A DNA stretch of 64,000 nt from Flammeovirgaceae bacterium (GTDB taxonomy: Bacteria > Bacteroidota > Bacteroidia > Cytophagales > Cyclobacteriaceae). A program made the translations under genes and the position numbers. The stretch spans positions 1 to 64,000 of the forward strand of contig JAIYCV010000022.1 of assembly GCA_027487845.1 (NCBI GenBank). The letters are read 5' to 3'. How positions within the stretch are numbered: the stretch's first letter is position 1; the number at the start of each line of letters is the position of its first letter. This document shows positions 17,356-25,979 of this stretch, in pieces. The notes under the pieces are model-generated. The model was not told where the DNA came from. It was given only the letters and a program-made list of their open reading frames with translations, and made no database searches.

Positions 17356-19548
17356 CTATTTCTTCCCAGCCCTATTAATTTCTTCCAATAGTTCTTCAGC
17401 GAATTTTTCTAATAGAATGATCTCATCCGAATCAAGAATATCACGTCTTTTATAAATGACTAATTTGTTCTTATGGCATTCTACGTGTATTCCGTGATGA
17501 ATTTCAAAAAAGTGAACTATTGATTCATTGAAGAAATTCCTTATTGCTTTTTCGTCTGTTCCGTATAAGTAATACTTTTTTGAAAAATCGGGGAACTCAT
17601 GAAAGTCGATGTCCTTTCCGTAGGAAAATTCTGTCAGTTTTGTCCACAATCCCTCGGGTTCAAGCGCAAAATCGGGCATCGAGTGCACCGTCTCAGTTAC
17701 GTGAACCATCGTTATGTGAGTATCTCTCTTTTCTTGTAACGCTCCTTCTGTTAACGCTAAATCAGAGATGGTTATCTTACCCGCCTCAAGGTACTTCTCC
17801 ATTAGATTCTCTTCGTAAAGCAACTTGTTGCCCTGTTGAATAGGAAAGTCCTTATACTTCATACTATTTCTAACTTTTTGTGGGTAGAAATTGTACTCAT
17901 TTGCCTCGGCAAAATCAATCAATTCAACCTGTCGTGAGGTCAGCGTGATCTCCAGTTTATTTGAACCGCTGTCAACGGCTCTTCTTGTAGCAGTAGGATG
18001 ATCGGAGAACGTTCTTAATTTATTCATGCCGATCAGCGAAATGGTGCCTCCGGTTTGGTGATATTCCTCTTCAAAATGGTGTAGCCCCTCCATAAACGTA
18101 TGGTCTATCAACTGAGCTGCAGAAAAATTAAAAGTTATGTTCTTCCCGTGGGGTATGCTGTCAAAAGCTTTTTGAAAACCTAGGTAGTTTGAGAATATGG
18201 CAGTACCCTTTATTTTAATCAAGTATTGGTCGCCCTGATTGCTTATTTCATAATTCGATTTAAAAAGTGTTTTAATAGGAGCTCCGTTGAACACATGAAC
18301 TATAAATTTGGTAAGAATTCCGGCTCCAATACCAATTAATAAATCGGTGGCAATGGTTACTATAATTGTAATCACAAAAACAAAAAGTTGATCGCTGCCT
18401 ATTCGGTAAACTTTGAAAAACTCTTTTGGAGAAGCTAATCTATAACCTACCGCAATCAATAAGGCGGCAAGAGCAGCATTCGGAATCATCTCTATTACTG
18501 GAATAAAAAGCAGCATGGCCACCAATAAGAAAAAGCCATGGAAAAAATTTGCCCAACGGGTGCGGCCACCAAAGGAAATATTCGCTGAACTTCTTGCTAC
18601 TTCTGAAATCATCGGCAAGCCACCAAATAAACTTGCTAACGCATTGCCCGCACCTACGGCTGTAAGGTCTTTACTTGGATTCGATTTTCGCTTCCAAGGA
18701 TCAAGCCCATCGATGGCTTTAACAGTGAGCAACGATTCCAGACTATTTACAAAAAGGAACATAAATACATACTTCCAAAACACCCAACTACCAATAGCCG
18801 AGAAGTCAGCATTAAGACCGATTGTTCCCCAAAAATCTCCGATCTTCACCAAGTCAAACGCTGGCTCTGTTTTCCTAAAATCCATGATCAGCGCCATGGG
18901 CACGGTTACCACCAGCACCACCATAGTGGCAGGAATTTTCTTAAAAACCCTGCCTTTAAGCAACGGCATTCCGAAAATGATGATTAGACTTACCACGCCA
19001 ACAAGGGTAACCCTGAAATCTTCATGAATAAAAGAATCCGGGATTCTACTAAATAGTTCGAGCGGTTCAAGACCTTTTAACGTAGCCGGGTCAATACCTA
19101 GTAGAATATGAATTTGTTTTGAAAAGATAATCAATCCAATAGCTGCCAGCATTCCGTGAACAGCCGAATGCGGAAAGAAATCACTCAATGAACCCACCTT
19201 TAGTAGGCTCAATCCTATTTGTATTATAGACGCCACCACAATAACACCCAATGCTAGGTGCCAACCCTGCGTGCCGCCTCCTAGTTCAGTTACTGCGCCA
19301 GCACAAATGGTAATTAATCCAGCCGCAGGGCCCTTTATCGTTAATTTCGAACCAGCAAAGAAACTTACAAAAAGGCCACCCACCATGGCCGTAAGCACCC
19401 CCATAGCAGGTGGAAATTCGCTTGCGCGCGCAATACCTAAGCTTAAAGGCAATGCTAATAAAAATACTAAGAAGCCAGCTAGGGCATCATATGTCCAATT
19501 CTGTTTAAAGCCAGCTAGGCCGTCTTTTGGAATATCTATTGTTTTCAT
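17356..19548 (-). CDS. SulP-family anion (probable bicarbonate) transporter with STAS domain and long C-terminal extension
   Basis: The 730-residue protein has a SulP membrane domain (about 15-425, with SLGIARASEFPPAMG and the NALASLFGGLPMI segment), then a STAS domain (about 430-520). A further 200 residues (525-730) are not typical of SulP proteins. The last part (FPDFSKKYYLYGTDEKAIR ... LVIYKRRD, about 653-702) faintly resembles DUF3137. SulP proteins carry sulfate, bicarbonate or other anions; linkage to dabA and dabB favours bicarbonate, as with cyanobacterial BicA. It is the first large gene of the sulP-porin-dabA-dabB operon. Confidence 0.85.
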   Translation of the reverse strand: MKTIDIPKDGLAGFKQNWTYDALAGFLVFLLALPLSLGIARASEFPPAMGVLTAMVGGLFVSFFAGSKLTIKGPAAGLITICAGAVTELGGGTQGWHLALGVIVVASIIQIGLSLLKVGSLSDFFPHSAVHGMLAAIGLIIFSKQIHILLGIDPATLKGLEPLELFSRIPDSFIHEDFRVTLVGVVSLIIIFGMPLLKGRVFKKIPATMVVLVVTVPMALIMDFRKTEPAFDLVKIGDFWGTIGLNADFSAIGSWVFWKYVFMFLFVNSLESLLTVKAIDGLDPWKRKSNPSKDLTAVGAGNALASLFGGLPMISEVARSSANISFGGRTRWANFFHGFFLLVAMLLFIPVIEMIPNAALAALLIAVGYRLASPKEFFKVYRIGSDQLFVFVITIIVTIATDLLIGIGAGILTKFIVHVFNGAPIKTLFKSNYEISNQGDQYLIKIKGTAIFSNYLGFQKAFDSIPHGKNITFNFSAAQLIDHTFMEGLHHFEEEYHQTGGTISLIGMNKLRTFSDHPTATRRAVDSGSNKLEITLTSRQVELIDFAEANEYNFYPQKVRNSMKYKDFPIQQGNKLLYEENLMEKYLEAGKITISDLALTEGALQEKRDTHITMVHVTETVHSMPDFALEPEGLWTKLTEFSYGKDIDFHEFPDFSKKYYLYGTDEKAIRNFFNESIVHFFEIHHGIHVECHKNKLVIYKRRDILDSDEIILLEKFAEELLEEINRAGKK

Positions 19549-19648
19549 TTAATGTATTGATTAAAAAATTCATGCCATTATGAAAAAGCATAAATTAGGT
19601 TGAAAGAAATAATTTAAGAACTAATGAGCGAAACGCTTCAGAAAGTTC

Positions 19649-20023
19649 TCATATCAACAAAAGGCAATGTAATTGATAGAGAGGAGGAGTTACCCGATGA
19701 AGTTGATTCTGGGTAATAAATGGGACAACACTCTTTTTAGATTTGTGCTGACTTAAAAACGAAAAGCTAAATTGAAAATCGCAAATAATGGCCTGATCTT
19801 TTGAGCGACCGCCTTCGCGTTCACCCTCGTTAATCGATTCTTCAGCAAAAAGAGTAGCCAGCGAAACAGTAGATTGTTTATGATCTTGCAGATGAGTATG
19901 CACCTGATCCGTAGAAGTTTTTTCCGCGGAAGCAAAGAAAAAAACGGGAGTAAGAAACTCCACACAGAAGATCAGGAGGGCTAAATATTTCAAGGTTGTA
20001 CTTGCTCTTACTAGCGCATTCAT
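19649..20023 (-). CDS. Small hypothetical protein with N-terminal membrane helix
   Basis: This 124-residue frame begins with a helix (LKYLALLIFCVEFLTPVFFF, about residues 11-30) that could be an uncleaved anchor or signal. A polar acidic stretch follows (FAEESINEGEREGGRSKDQ), and the C-terminus ends in hydrophobic residues (LYQLHCLLLI). No family is recognised. A perfect TAGGTTTG element lies five bases before the ATG, which supports expression. It ends 100 bases upstream of sulP on the same strand, with no terminator seen between, so it may lead the carbon operon. Confidence 0.6.
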   Translation of the reverse strand: MNALVRASTTLKYLALLIFCVEFLTPVFFFASAEKTSTDQVHTHLQDHKQSTVSLATLFAEESINEGEREGGRSKDQAIICDFQFSFSFLSQHKSKKSVVPFITQNQLHRVTPPLYQLHCLLLI

Positions 20024-20027
20024 ACGA

Positions 20028-20035
20028 CAAACCTA
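20028..20035 (-). promoter_or_regulatory. Bacteroidota -7 element upstream of the small protein and sulP operon
   Basis: The minus strand reads TAGGTTTG from 20035 to 20028, a perfect TAnnTTTG. It lies only four bases before the ATG at 20023. No clear -33 element was seen. It may serve the small gene and the downstream sulP-porin-dabA-dabB genes. Confidence 0.4.
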
Positions 20036-20168
20036 CCGAAAAGATGCCGTACTAATTAAAAAATTTATAGGAATGATAAAAAAATGTTATGGAAACCGTT
20101 GTAGCGGCCTATTTTCAACCCATTAGTTGACGCAAACCACGTTGAAACGAAGCGATTAGCTTAATCGA

Positions 20169-21224
20169 TCACAGGTATTGGAGCAGGTGATCTTGCAAGG
20201 CTTTTATTTCTTTTTGCTTTAGTGCCGGAAAGTTAGCAATGCGAAACGTAGTGTTTTTATACTCGCCATAGCCTTCGCCTAGTAAATAACCTGCCTGTTT
20301 ACTTTCGCGCTTCACGCGTTTCACCAACTTCTCGGTCGCGCTTATGGTAAGCACTGTCAACGAGCGCGCCCGCTGATTGTTTATCAAGAATTTCAATTGG
20401 GTGGATTTATCAAAATAGGTTTCCCAATCGATGTAGCGTTTTACAAGCTTTTCCTCCACTGCTTTAATGTCGTCCATCTTTTCAAGTACACGCATCAGCA
20501 GATAAATTCCCAGCACGTTGGGGGTGTGGGTAGTTTGCGATTGCTGCATCATGGCTACCATGCTGTGGAGGCTGTTATAATGATTGCTTTCAGCTATACT
20601 GGCAGTGCGCTCCACGGCTTTTGGCGAAAGAACCATTAGGGCAAGCCCTGCTGGCAGACCAAAGCACTTTTGTACACTGGCAAACCAACAGTCGGCCGCT
20701 TTAAAATCTAAATAAACACCTGCCATACTCGAGGTGGCATCCACCGCCACCAATGCGTGCGGGTTATTGACAGCAATCTGCTTTATGCATTTGTTTGAAA
20801 GGGCCGTGCCATTGCTGGTTTCATTGTGGGTAAGGCAGATTACATCACTTTCGTGGAATGTTAGGTTATCGGGTGGCAGCACTTCGTTGGCATCAAATGC
20901 ATACGCATCCGCGGAAGCAACAAGGGCAGCGGTATAGTCGCGCCACTTTTTGCCAAACGCCCCATTATAGATGTGAGTGCTCTTTTGCGTAATCAGCGAC
21001 TGCGCAATTATCTCCCAACACTCGGTGGCCGAACTGGCAAACAACACGGTGTAGTGGTGGGGTATCCGCAGCTTTTTCTTCAGCAGCCAAACCGTTTGCT
21101 TGGTCATGGTGATGAACTCAGCGCTGCGATGATTCATTTCCATGATACCTTCGCGATAAGCCTGCTTTACATACGTGGGTATGCTGCCGTGCACCCTGCT
21201 GGGGCCAGGATAAAAAGAGATCAT
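20169..21224 (-). CDS. Class V PLP-dependent aminotransferase, SerC-like
   Basis: From the ATG at 21224 the product has 351 residues and begins MISFYPGPSR, the usual opening of phosphoserine aminotransferase relatives. A longer frame upstream (to 21296) gives an unlikely leader and overlaps aroQ deeply, so the internal start is preferred. The cofactor lysine is in SVQKCFGLPAG, and VAVDATSSMAG precedes it. The start overlaps the aroQ stop by four bases. The family transaminates small amino or keto acids in the cytoplasm; whether this one makes phosphoserine is not certain from the sequence. Confidence 0.82.
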   Translation of the reverse strand: MISFYPGPSRVHGSIPTYVKQAYREGIMEMNHRSAEFITMTKQTVWLLKKKLRIPHHYTVLFASSATECWEIIAQSLITQKSTHIYNGAFGKKWRDYTAALVASADAYAFDANEVLPPDNLTFHESDVICLTHNETSNGTALSNKCIKQIAVNNPHALVAVDATSSMAGVYLDFKAADCWFASVQKCFGLPAGLALMVLSPKAVERTASIAESNHYNSLHSMVAMMQQSQTTHTPNVLGIYLLMRVLEKMDDIKAVEEKLVKRYIDWETYFDKSTQLKFLINNQRARSLTVLTISATEKLVKRVKRESKQAGYLLGEGYGEYKNTTFRIANFPALKQKEIKALQDHLLQYL

Positions 21225-21655
21225 GACTGCTTGAGCAGAAATTCGATGGCCATGGCATAGCCTTCCATGCCGAAGCCAGCAATCAGCCCGCGGCATTTTG
21301 AGGTTATCAAACTGGTGTGCCTAAATTCTTCGCGCGCATAAATATTGCTAATGTGTACCTCTACCACGGGGCTGGTAAGGGCACCTATGGCATCGTGAAT
21401 GGCAACAGATGTGTGTGTGTAAGCACCCGCATTCAGCACAATGCCGGTGGCATTAAAACCAACTTCGTGCAGCTTGTTGATTAGTTCTCCTTCTACGTTC
21501 GATTGGTAGTAACTCAACTCAATACCCGCAAAGCGCGTTTTCAATTTTTGATAAAACGATTCAAAGGTTTCGCCCCCATAAATAGTTTTTTCGCGCGTGC
21601 CGAGCAGATTGAGGTTGGGGCCGTTGATGAGCTGGATTTTGGCTACTGAAGACAT
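21221..21655 (-). CDS. aroQ: Type II 3-dehydroquinate dehydratase
   Basis: The 144-residue enzyme carries the family signature NGPNLNLLGTRE (11-22), catalytic Tyr26 in the flexible lid, QSNVEGELIN (51-60) and the catalytic histidine in VEVHISNI (His101). It converts 3-dehydroquinate to 3-dehydroshikimate in the shikimate pathway and forms dodecamers in known cases. The length is normal. It is the first gene of a coupled pair with the aminotransferase. The shikimate kinase gene is separate, near 30.3 kb. Confidence 0.95.
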   Translation of the reverse strand: MSSVAKIQLINGPNLNLLGTREKTIYGGETFESFYQKLKTRFAGIELSYYQSNVEGELINKLHEVGFNATGIVLNAGAYTHTSVAIHDAIGALTSPVVEVHISNIYAREEFRHTSLITSKCRGLIAGFGMEGYAMAIEFLLKQS

Positions 21656-21991
21656 GTTTACTCGATGTTTTTAGTAAAAGTACGGTTTTAGTTAACAATT
21701 TTAGCCCCTATCGGCCTTGGCATCACCTGACACCAACTGAAAAGCGCATATTAAATACAGTACCAAAGACTGAGAGATGAAAAAACAACTCACAGACAAA
21801 AACAATAGCATAAATTTCAGTAATTTTAATTGTGGCTTCAGCACTCCTATTTCTGCCGCGTCAGGTGTTATCACTTGGTGCCAAAAGGAACAAGAGTTAT
21901 TAAATAGAATACAAAAGCAGTGAGGTGAGAAACACCTCACAGGGCAGGAAATAAAGAAATTGCATCAGTAATATAAAATCAAAACAAAAGA
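21656..21991. other. Intergenic region with a hairpin before the DUF4328 gene
   Basis: No gene is supported here; the 79-codon minus frame at 21701-21940 has no recognisable content. A perfect stem GTGAGGTG/CACCTCAC (21920-21927 and 21933-21940, five-base loop) lies 50 bases upstream of the DUF4328 ATG. CACCTGAC near 21726 and GTCAGGTG near 21862 form a second, distant inverted pair. Confidence 0.5.
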
Positions 21992-22669
21992 ATGGAGAGT
22001 TTAAAACCCAACGGGCAAAGAGCAAAGAATGCAATTATTTTAATATGGCTCGTATTAGTATTCGAGATTGTGTCATTTATTTCAGCATATTTTCAGTACG
22101 ATCTACTCCGGGTATCTGCCATGGGTGGCGAAATTTCACTTGACACTATTACAGCAAATGAGACCAGCGAGATAGTAGTCGGGTTGCTTTCCGCGATTAC
22201 ATACATTATTTCTGCTGTAACATTTATTCAATGGTTCAGGCGCGCTTACTACAATCTTCATTTGAAAGTAAATTTTTTAAACTATACCGAAGGATGGGCT
22301 GCGGGTTGTTGGTTTGTGCCGTTTATAAATTTGTATAGACCTTATCAGATAATGAAAGAATTATACGAAGAGACAGATGAGTTGTTATCTAAAAAAGGTA
22401 TTAGCGTTAACCAGACTTTTTCAACCACGCTGTTGGGTTGGTGGTGGGCATTCTGGATAATAAATAATTTTGTAGGACAATTTGTGTTTCGTTACACTTT
22501 GAAAGCTGAGTCAATAGATGAATTGACCACAAGCACAATTGCTAGTATGATTGGAAATCTTTTAGGAATACCACTTGCATTAATTGCAATAAAAGTGATT
22601 AAGGACTATTCGACCGTTGAACCTTTGCTAAGTGAAATAAAAGACGAAGAAGAAACAAAGACGGTGTAA
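21992..22669 (+). CDS. DUF4328 family membrane protein
   Basis: The 225-residue protein has about five hydrophobic segments and the family hallmarks FIQWFRRAYYNL, WAAGCWFVPFINLYRPYQIM and LLGWWWAFWIINN. DUF4328 proteins are found widely in bacteria with no known function. It stands on the opposite strand from its leftward neighbours and is followed by a small VOC-fold gene, with 97 bases between. Confidence 0.85.
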   Translation: MESLKPNGQRAKNAIILIWLVLVFEIVSFISAYFQYDLLRVSAMGGEISLDTITANETSEIVVGLLSAITYIISAVTFIQWFRRAYYNLHLKVNFLNYTEGWAAGCWFVPFINLYRPYQIMKELYEETDELLSKKGISVNQTFSTTLLGWWWAFWIINNFVGQFVFRYTLKAESIDELTTSTIASMIGNLLGIPLALIAIKVIKDYSTVEPLLSEIKDEEETKTV

Positions 22670-22766
22670 AACCAGGTTTCTGCCACGTGTGCGTACATGA
22701 CCCTGCAACGAAACAACACAAGTTATTAGCGGTAATAAGAAGAACAGCAAATTAGTTTAAATCGAA

Positions 22767-23138
22767 ATGCAAATCATGACCTTCGAAAAACTAGTTCCAA
22801 ACATATTCTATGTGGAAATTAATGATGGGCTAACATTCTTTGTTGAGTGTTTAAATTTTGAAATAGGCCACGATGAAATTAAATCTAAAAACCCATTTTG
22901 CGTTCTAGAAAAAGACGGGTTACGAATAAATCTATTTGAAAACGCAGAACTAGCAAATGAACATTATCCAGAATTTAGATTGGTAACAAAAAATATTGAA
23001 GAAGTTTACGAACGGATTTCTACCTCTCACCCTGAATTTCTTCATCCAAACCTCAACAAAATTACTCTTAGGCCATGGACTGCAAAAGAATTTGCATTGA
23101 AGGACAGCCAAGTTTGCGTGATAATTCAAGAGTGGTAA
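22767..23138 (+). CDS. Glyoxalase/bleomycin-resistance (VOC) fold protein
   Basis: The 123-residue product has the beta-alpha-beta pattern of vicinal-oxygen-chelate proteins: LVPNIFYVEINDGLTFFVEC at the start, then NPFCVLEKDGLRINLFE, and EFRLVTKNIEEVYERI. A second ATG at 22776 (MTFEKLV) could be the true start. Conserved metal ligands are not obvious, so it may be a binding rather than catalytic member. It converges on the carbonic anhydrase gene, 44 bases away. Confidence 0.7.
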   Translation: MQIMTFEKLVPNIFYVEINDGLTFFVECLNFEIGHDEIKSKNPFCVLEKDGLRINLFENAELANEHYPEFRLVTKNIEEVYERISTSHPEFLHPNLNKITLRPWTAKEFALKDSQVCVIIQEW

Positions 23139-23182
23139 ATCATTCTAACGCAGTTAGAAGCGAATAATCCTTGTATTGTATT

Positions 23183-23812
23183 TCAGAAATCGTATTTGTA
23201 GATATCCTCCAGTTGCGAAGTATAATCCATAGTCACAATTTTCTTCAATAACCCGTTGTCCAATCCATATACCCATCCATGCAAAACGGGGTATTCCCTT
23301 TCTTTCCATGCTTTTTGTATAATGCTTGTTTTTGCCAGGTTTAAGATCTGCTCAGCGACATTTAGCTCTACCAAGCGGTTTGTTTTATCCAACAGCGAAG
23401 GAAGTGCTTCAATTTCTTCTTGGTGAAGGCGATAAATGTCTTTGATGTTTCTCAGCCACTTATTTATCAATCCATAGTGTGTTTTGCCAAGAGCGGCTTG
23501 CACGCCACCGCAGCCATAATGGCCGCATACAATAATGTGTTTCACCTTTAGCACTTCCACCGCGTAGCTTAACACAGTTAACAAATTCAAATCGGTATGC
23601 ACTACCAAGTTGGCCACATTTCTGTGCACAAATATTTCGCCTGGGTTGGTGCCCGTTATTTCATTGGCGGGCACTCGGCTATCACTACATCCTATCCATA
23701 AAAAATCGGGCGTTTGCACCTTGGCCAGCCGCTCGAAATAGCTGGGATCAAACATTTTCTTTTCCTGTGCCCACGACTTGTTGGCCAGCAACAATTGTTC
23801 TACTTGATTCAT
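23183..23812 (-). CDS. can: Beta-class carbonic anhydrase
   Basis: The 209-residue enzyme interconverts CO2 and bicarbonate in the cytoplasm. The zinc ligands Cys42, His98 and Cys101 and the Asp44/Arg46 dyad are all present (WIGCSDSRVPAN; CGHYGCGG). The FVHRNVANLV segment is also typical. It starts one base after the SulP stop codon, so translation is very likely coupled. The pairing suggests that it hydrates or dehydrates carbon moved by the SulP protein. Confidence 0.95.
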   Translation of the reverse strand: MNQVEQLLLANKSWAQEKKMFDPSYFERLAKVQTPDFLWIGCSDSRVPANEITGTNPGEIFVHRNVANLVVHTDLNLLTVLSYAVEVLKVKHIIVCGHYGCGGVQAALGKTHYGLINKWLRNIKDIYRLHQEEIEALPSLLDKTNRLVELNVAEQILNLAKTSIIQKAWKEREYPVLHGWVYGLDNGLLKKIVTMDYTSQLEDIYKYDF

Positions 23813-23813
23813 G

Positions 23814-25376
23814 TTATAAATGGTGGAGTTTCGCCAGTTTTGTTGAATTAAAGTTGTTGTGCAAATCTTGTTTTATTTCAATTCGTATGTTCATCGTCTT
23901 GGCTGTTAAAATAAATTCATCAATCACATCCAAAATATCATCATCAACAAAAACGGGACGGGTCATGTCAATTATCAAGAAACTGTTTTTAGGTATTGTT
24001 CTGAAAAAATTGCGCAGATAACTTTTGTTAAAGAACGTAACATCTTTGATAAACCTGACATAGTAATTCCCACCATCACTTGTAATCATGATGGCAATCT
24101 TAATGTTATTTCTTAGTACGAAAAAAACTCCCACCATCATACCGACAGCAATTCCTTTAAGAAGATCAGAAAAGATGATTGCAATTATGGTGACAATAAA
24201 TGGAATAAATGAATCGGTACCTTTGGCAAATACTTCCTTGAAGATAGAAGGTTTAATCAATTTATAGCCTGTAAAAATTAAAACTACCGCCAATGTAGAT
24301 AAGGGTATTAAATTGAGAATACTTGGAATAAGCAACACAGAGAAGAACAATAAAAACCCGTGGGCAATGGCAGAAACTTTCGTTTGAGCGCCCGCTATAA
24401 CATTGGCACTGCTACGTACAATAACAGCAGTAATAGGCAGACCGCCCACAAGCCCGGAAGCAATATTGCCCGCGCCTTGTGCAAATAGTTCTTTGTTTAA
24501 AGGAGAAATTCTACGCTGGGGATCTATCTTATCGGTGGCTTCGATACTTAAAAGAGATTCAAGACTTGCAACGATACTAATGGTGAGGGCAACAGTCCAA
24601 ACCTGGGTATTTTGTAATCCGTTGATGAAATCAGGAAAAATAAAGTTCTTTGAAAACTCGCTAAGATTTTTTGAAATAGGTAAACTGACCAAGTGTTGAC
24701 TTTCCAATTTCAGCGATGAATCGAAGTAGGTAAGCAAAAAAGATACAAGTGTGCCCACAAGCACTGCTATCAAAGGACCAGGTACATCCTTAAAGATCGA
24801 CTTCTTAAATGCCTTTGTTTCCCACAGCAGTAAAATCGAAGCGGTCGCCAAGCTAATGACGATGCAGCCAATGGTAAAATCATCAAACACGTATAAAAAT
24901 TCGGAGAATGTATTGTGACCATCCGCTTGTAGAAATTCTTCATCACCTTCAGTATCTTTATCATAGCCAAATGCGTGGGGTAGTTGTTTTAGAATAAGCA
25001 AAATACCAATGGCAGCGAGCATGCCCTTAATTACAGAATTTGGGAAAAAATTACCCACTACACCGCCCTTCAACACCCCAAATAGCAGCTGAAAAACACC
25101 TGCCAGTACAACGGCCACAAGAAAAAACTGAAAATTAGCCAGCGATGTGATGGAGCCCGCCACAATAACGGTAAGCCCAGCGGCTGGGCCGCTCACGGAG
25201 ATTTGCGAACCGCTCAAAAAACCCGTTATTAAACCTCCCGCAATACCAGCTACAATACCTGAAAACAAAGGGGCACCAGAAGCCAACGCTATACCGAGGC
25301 ATAACGGCAGCGCTACCAAAAAAACCACTACCGAAGCCGCTAGATCTTTAGCGAGTGTCTGGTTGAATTTAATCAT
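23814..25376 (-). CDS. SulP-family anion (probable bicarbonate) transporter
   Basis: The 520-residue inner-membrane protein has a SulP transport domain (opening with LPLCLGIALASGAPLFSG; core GNIASGLVGGLPITAVIVRSS) and a short STAS-like tail (from about residue 425). It lacks the long extension of the other SulP in this window. It is paired with beta-carbonic anhydrase at a one-base gap; SulP-carbonic anhydrase pairs and fusions are known and taken to mean bicarbonate transport. A TATCTTCG element (25416-25409 on the minus strand) is a one-mismatch -7 candidate. Confidence 0.88.
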   Translation of the reverse strand: MIKFNQTLAKDLAASVVVFLVALPLCLGIALASGAPLFSGIVAGIAGGLITGFLSGSQISVSGPAAGLTVIVAGSITSLANFQFFLVAVVLAGVFQLLFGVLKGGVVGNFFPNSVIKGMLAAIGILLILKQLPHAFGYDKDTEGDEEFLQADGHNTFSEFLYVFDDFTIGCIVISLATASILLLWETKAFKKSIFKDVPGPLIAVLVGTLVSFLLTYFDSSLKLESQHLVSLPISKNLSEFSKNFIFPDFINGLQNTQVWTVALTISIVASLESLLSIEATDKIDPQRRISPLNKELFAQGAGNIASGLVGGLPITAVIVRSSANVIAGAQTKVSAIAHGFLLFFSVLLIPSILNLIPLSTLAVVLIFTGYKLIKPSIFKEVFAKGTDSFIPFIVTIIAIIFSDLLKGIAVGMMVGVFFVLRNNIKIAIMITSDGGNYYVRFIKDVTFFNKSYLRNFFRTIPKNSFLIIDMTRPVFVDDDILDVIDEFILTAKTMNIRIEIKQDLHNNFNSTKLAKLHHL

Positions 25377-25602
25377 TACTAACTATAACATTGGAAAAAA
25401 TAAAGATTCGAAGATAACCTTTTTAGACTATCCATCGACAAATTAAAATGACGTTTAAAACGATTAGAACGCCCCTTGTTTGGCATCGCGTCCTCCGACT
25501 TCGCCCAGAATGGCTTATTAACTCCAAAATGGCATTAAATTGGTTGTAGAATTTTTCAGCTTACATTAGATACTGTGATCATAGCTTGAAAATACTTCGT
25601 TT

Positions 25603-25959
25603 ATGAAAAGAATAGTCAATTTATTTCTTCTCGGCTGCTTAGTTAGCTTTTATGCCAGCGCTCAAAATGGAACAACAGAAGCCAAATCACCAAAGTTTAT
25701 TTATTGCGAATTGGTCGAAACGCGTAAAGCGTTTACTAACAAGGTTACTATTATTGCCAACTTTGGAGATGAGCAAAATTATTGGAAACCAAACCGCATA
25801 AAAGACGAAATGACGGGAAAAGTAAGACTATTCAACACCATTATCGATGCACTCAATTACATGGGCGAAAATGGTTGGGAATTAGTTCAGACCTATCCTA
25901 TCACTTACACCAAAGAACAGAATACCTACCACTGGGTGCTAAAAAAACCAAAAGAATAA
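25603..25959 (+). CDS. Small secreted protein, DUF4177-like
   Basis: The 118-residue product has a clear signal peptide (MKRIVNLFLLGCLVSFYASAQ). The mature part ends with LNYMGENGWELVQTYPITYT and YHWVLKKPK, a pattern like DUF4177 (NxLGxxGWELV...FKR). The function is not known. It stands alone, converging on proS 20 bases downstream. Confidence 0.7.
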   Translation: MKRIVNLFLLGCLVSFYASAQNGTTEAKSPKFIYCELVETRKAFTNKVTIIANFGDEQNYWKPNRIKDEMTGKVRLFNTIIDALNYMGENGWELVQTYPITYTKEQNTYHWVLKKPKE

Positions 25960-25979
25960 CGTTATGCGTCTCTACCTGA

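Noticed and set aside
21701-21940. 79-codon minus-strand frame
   Set aside because: It covers hairpins and low-complexity AT-rich DNA, and shows no domain or promoter.
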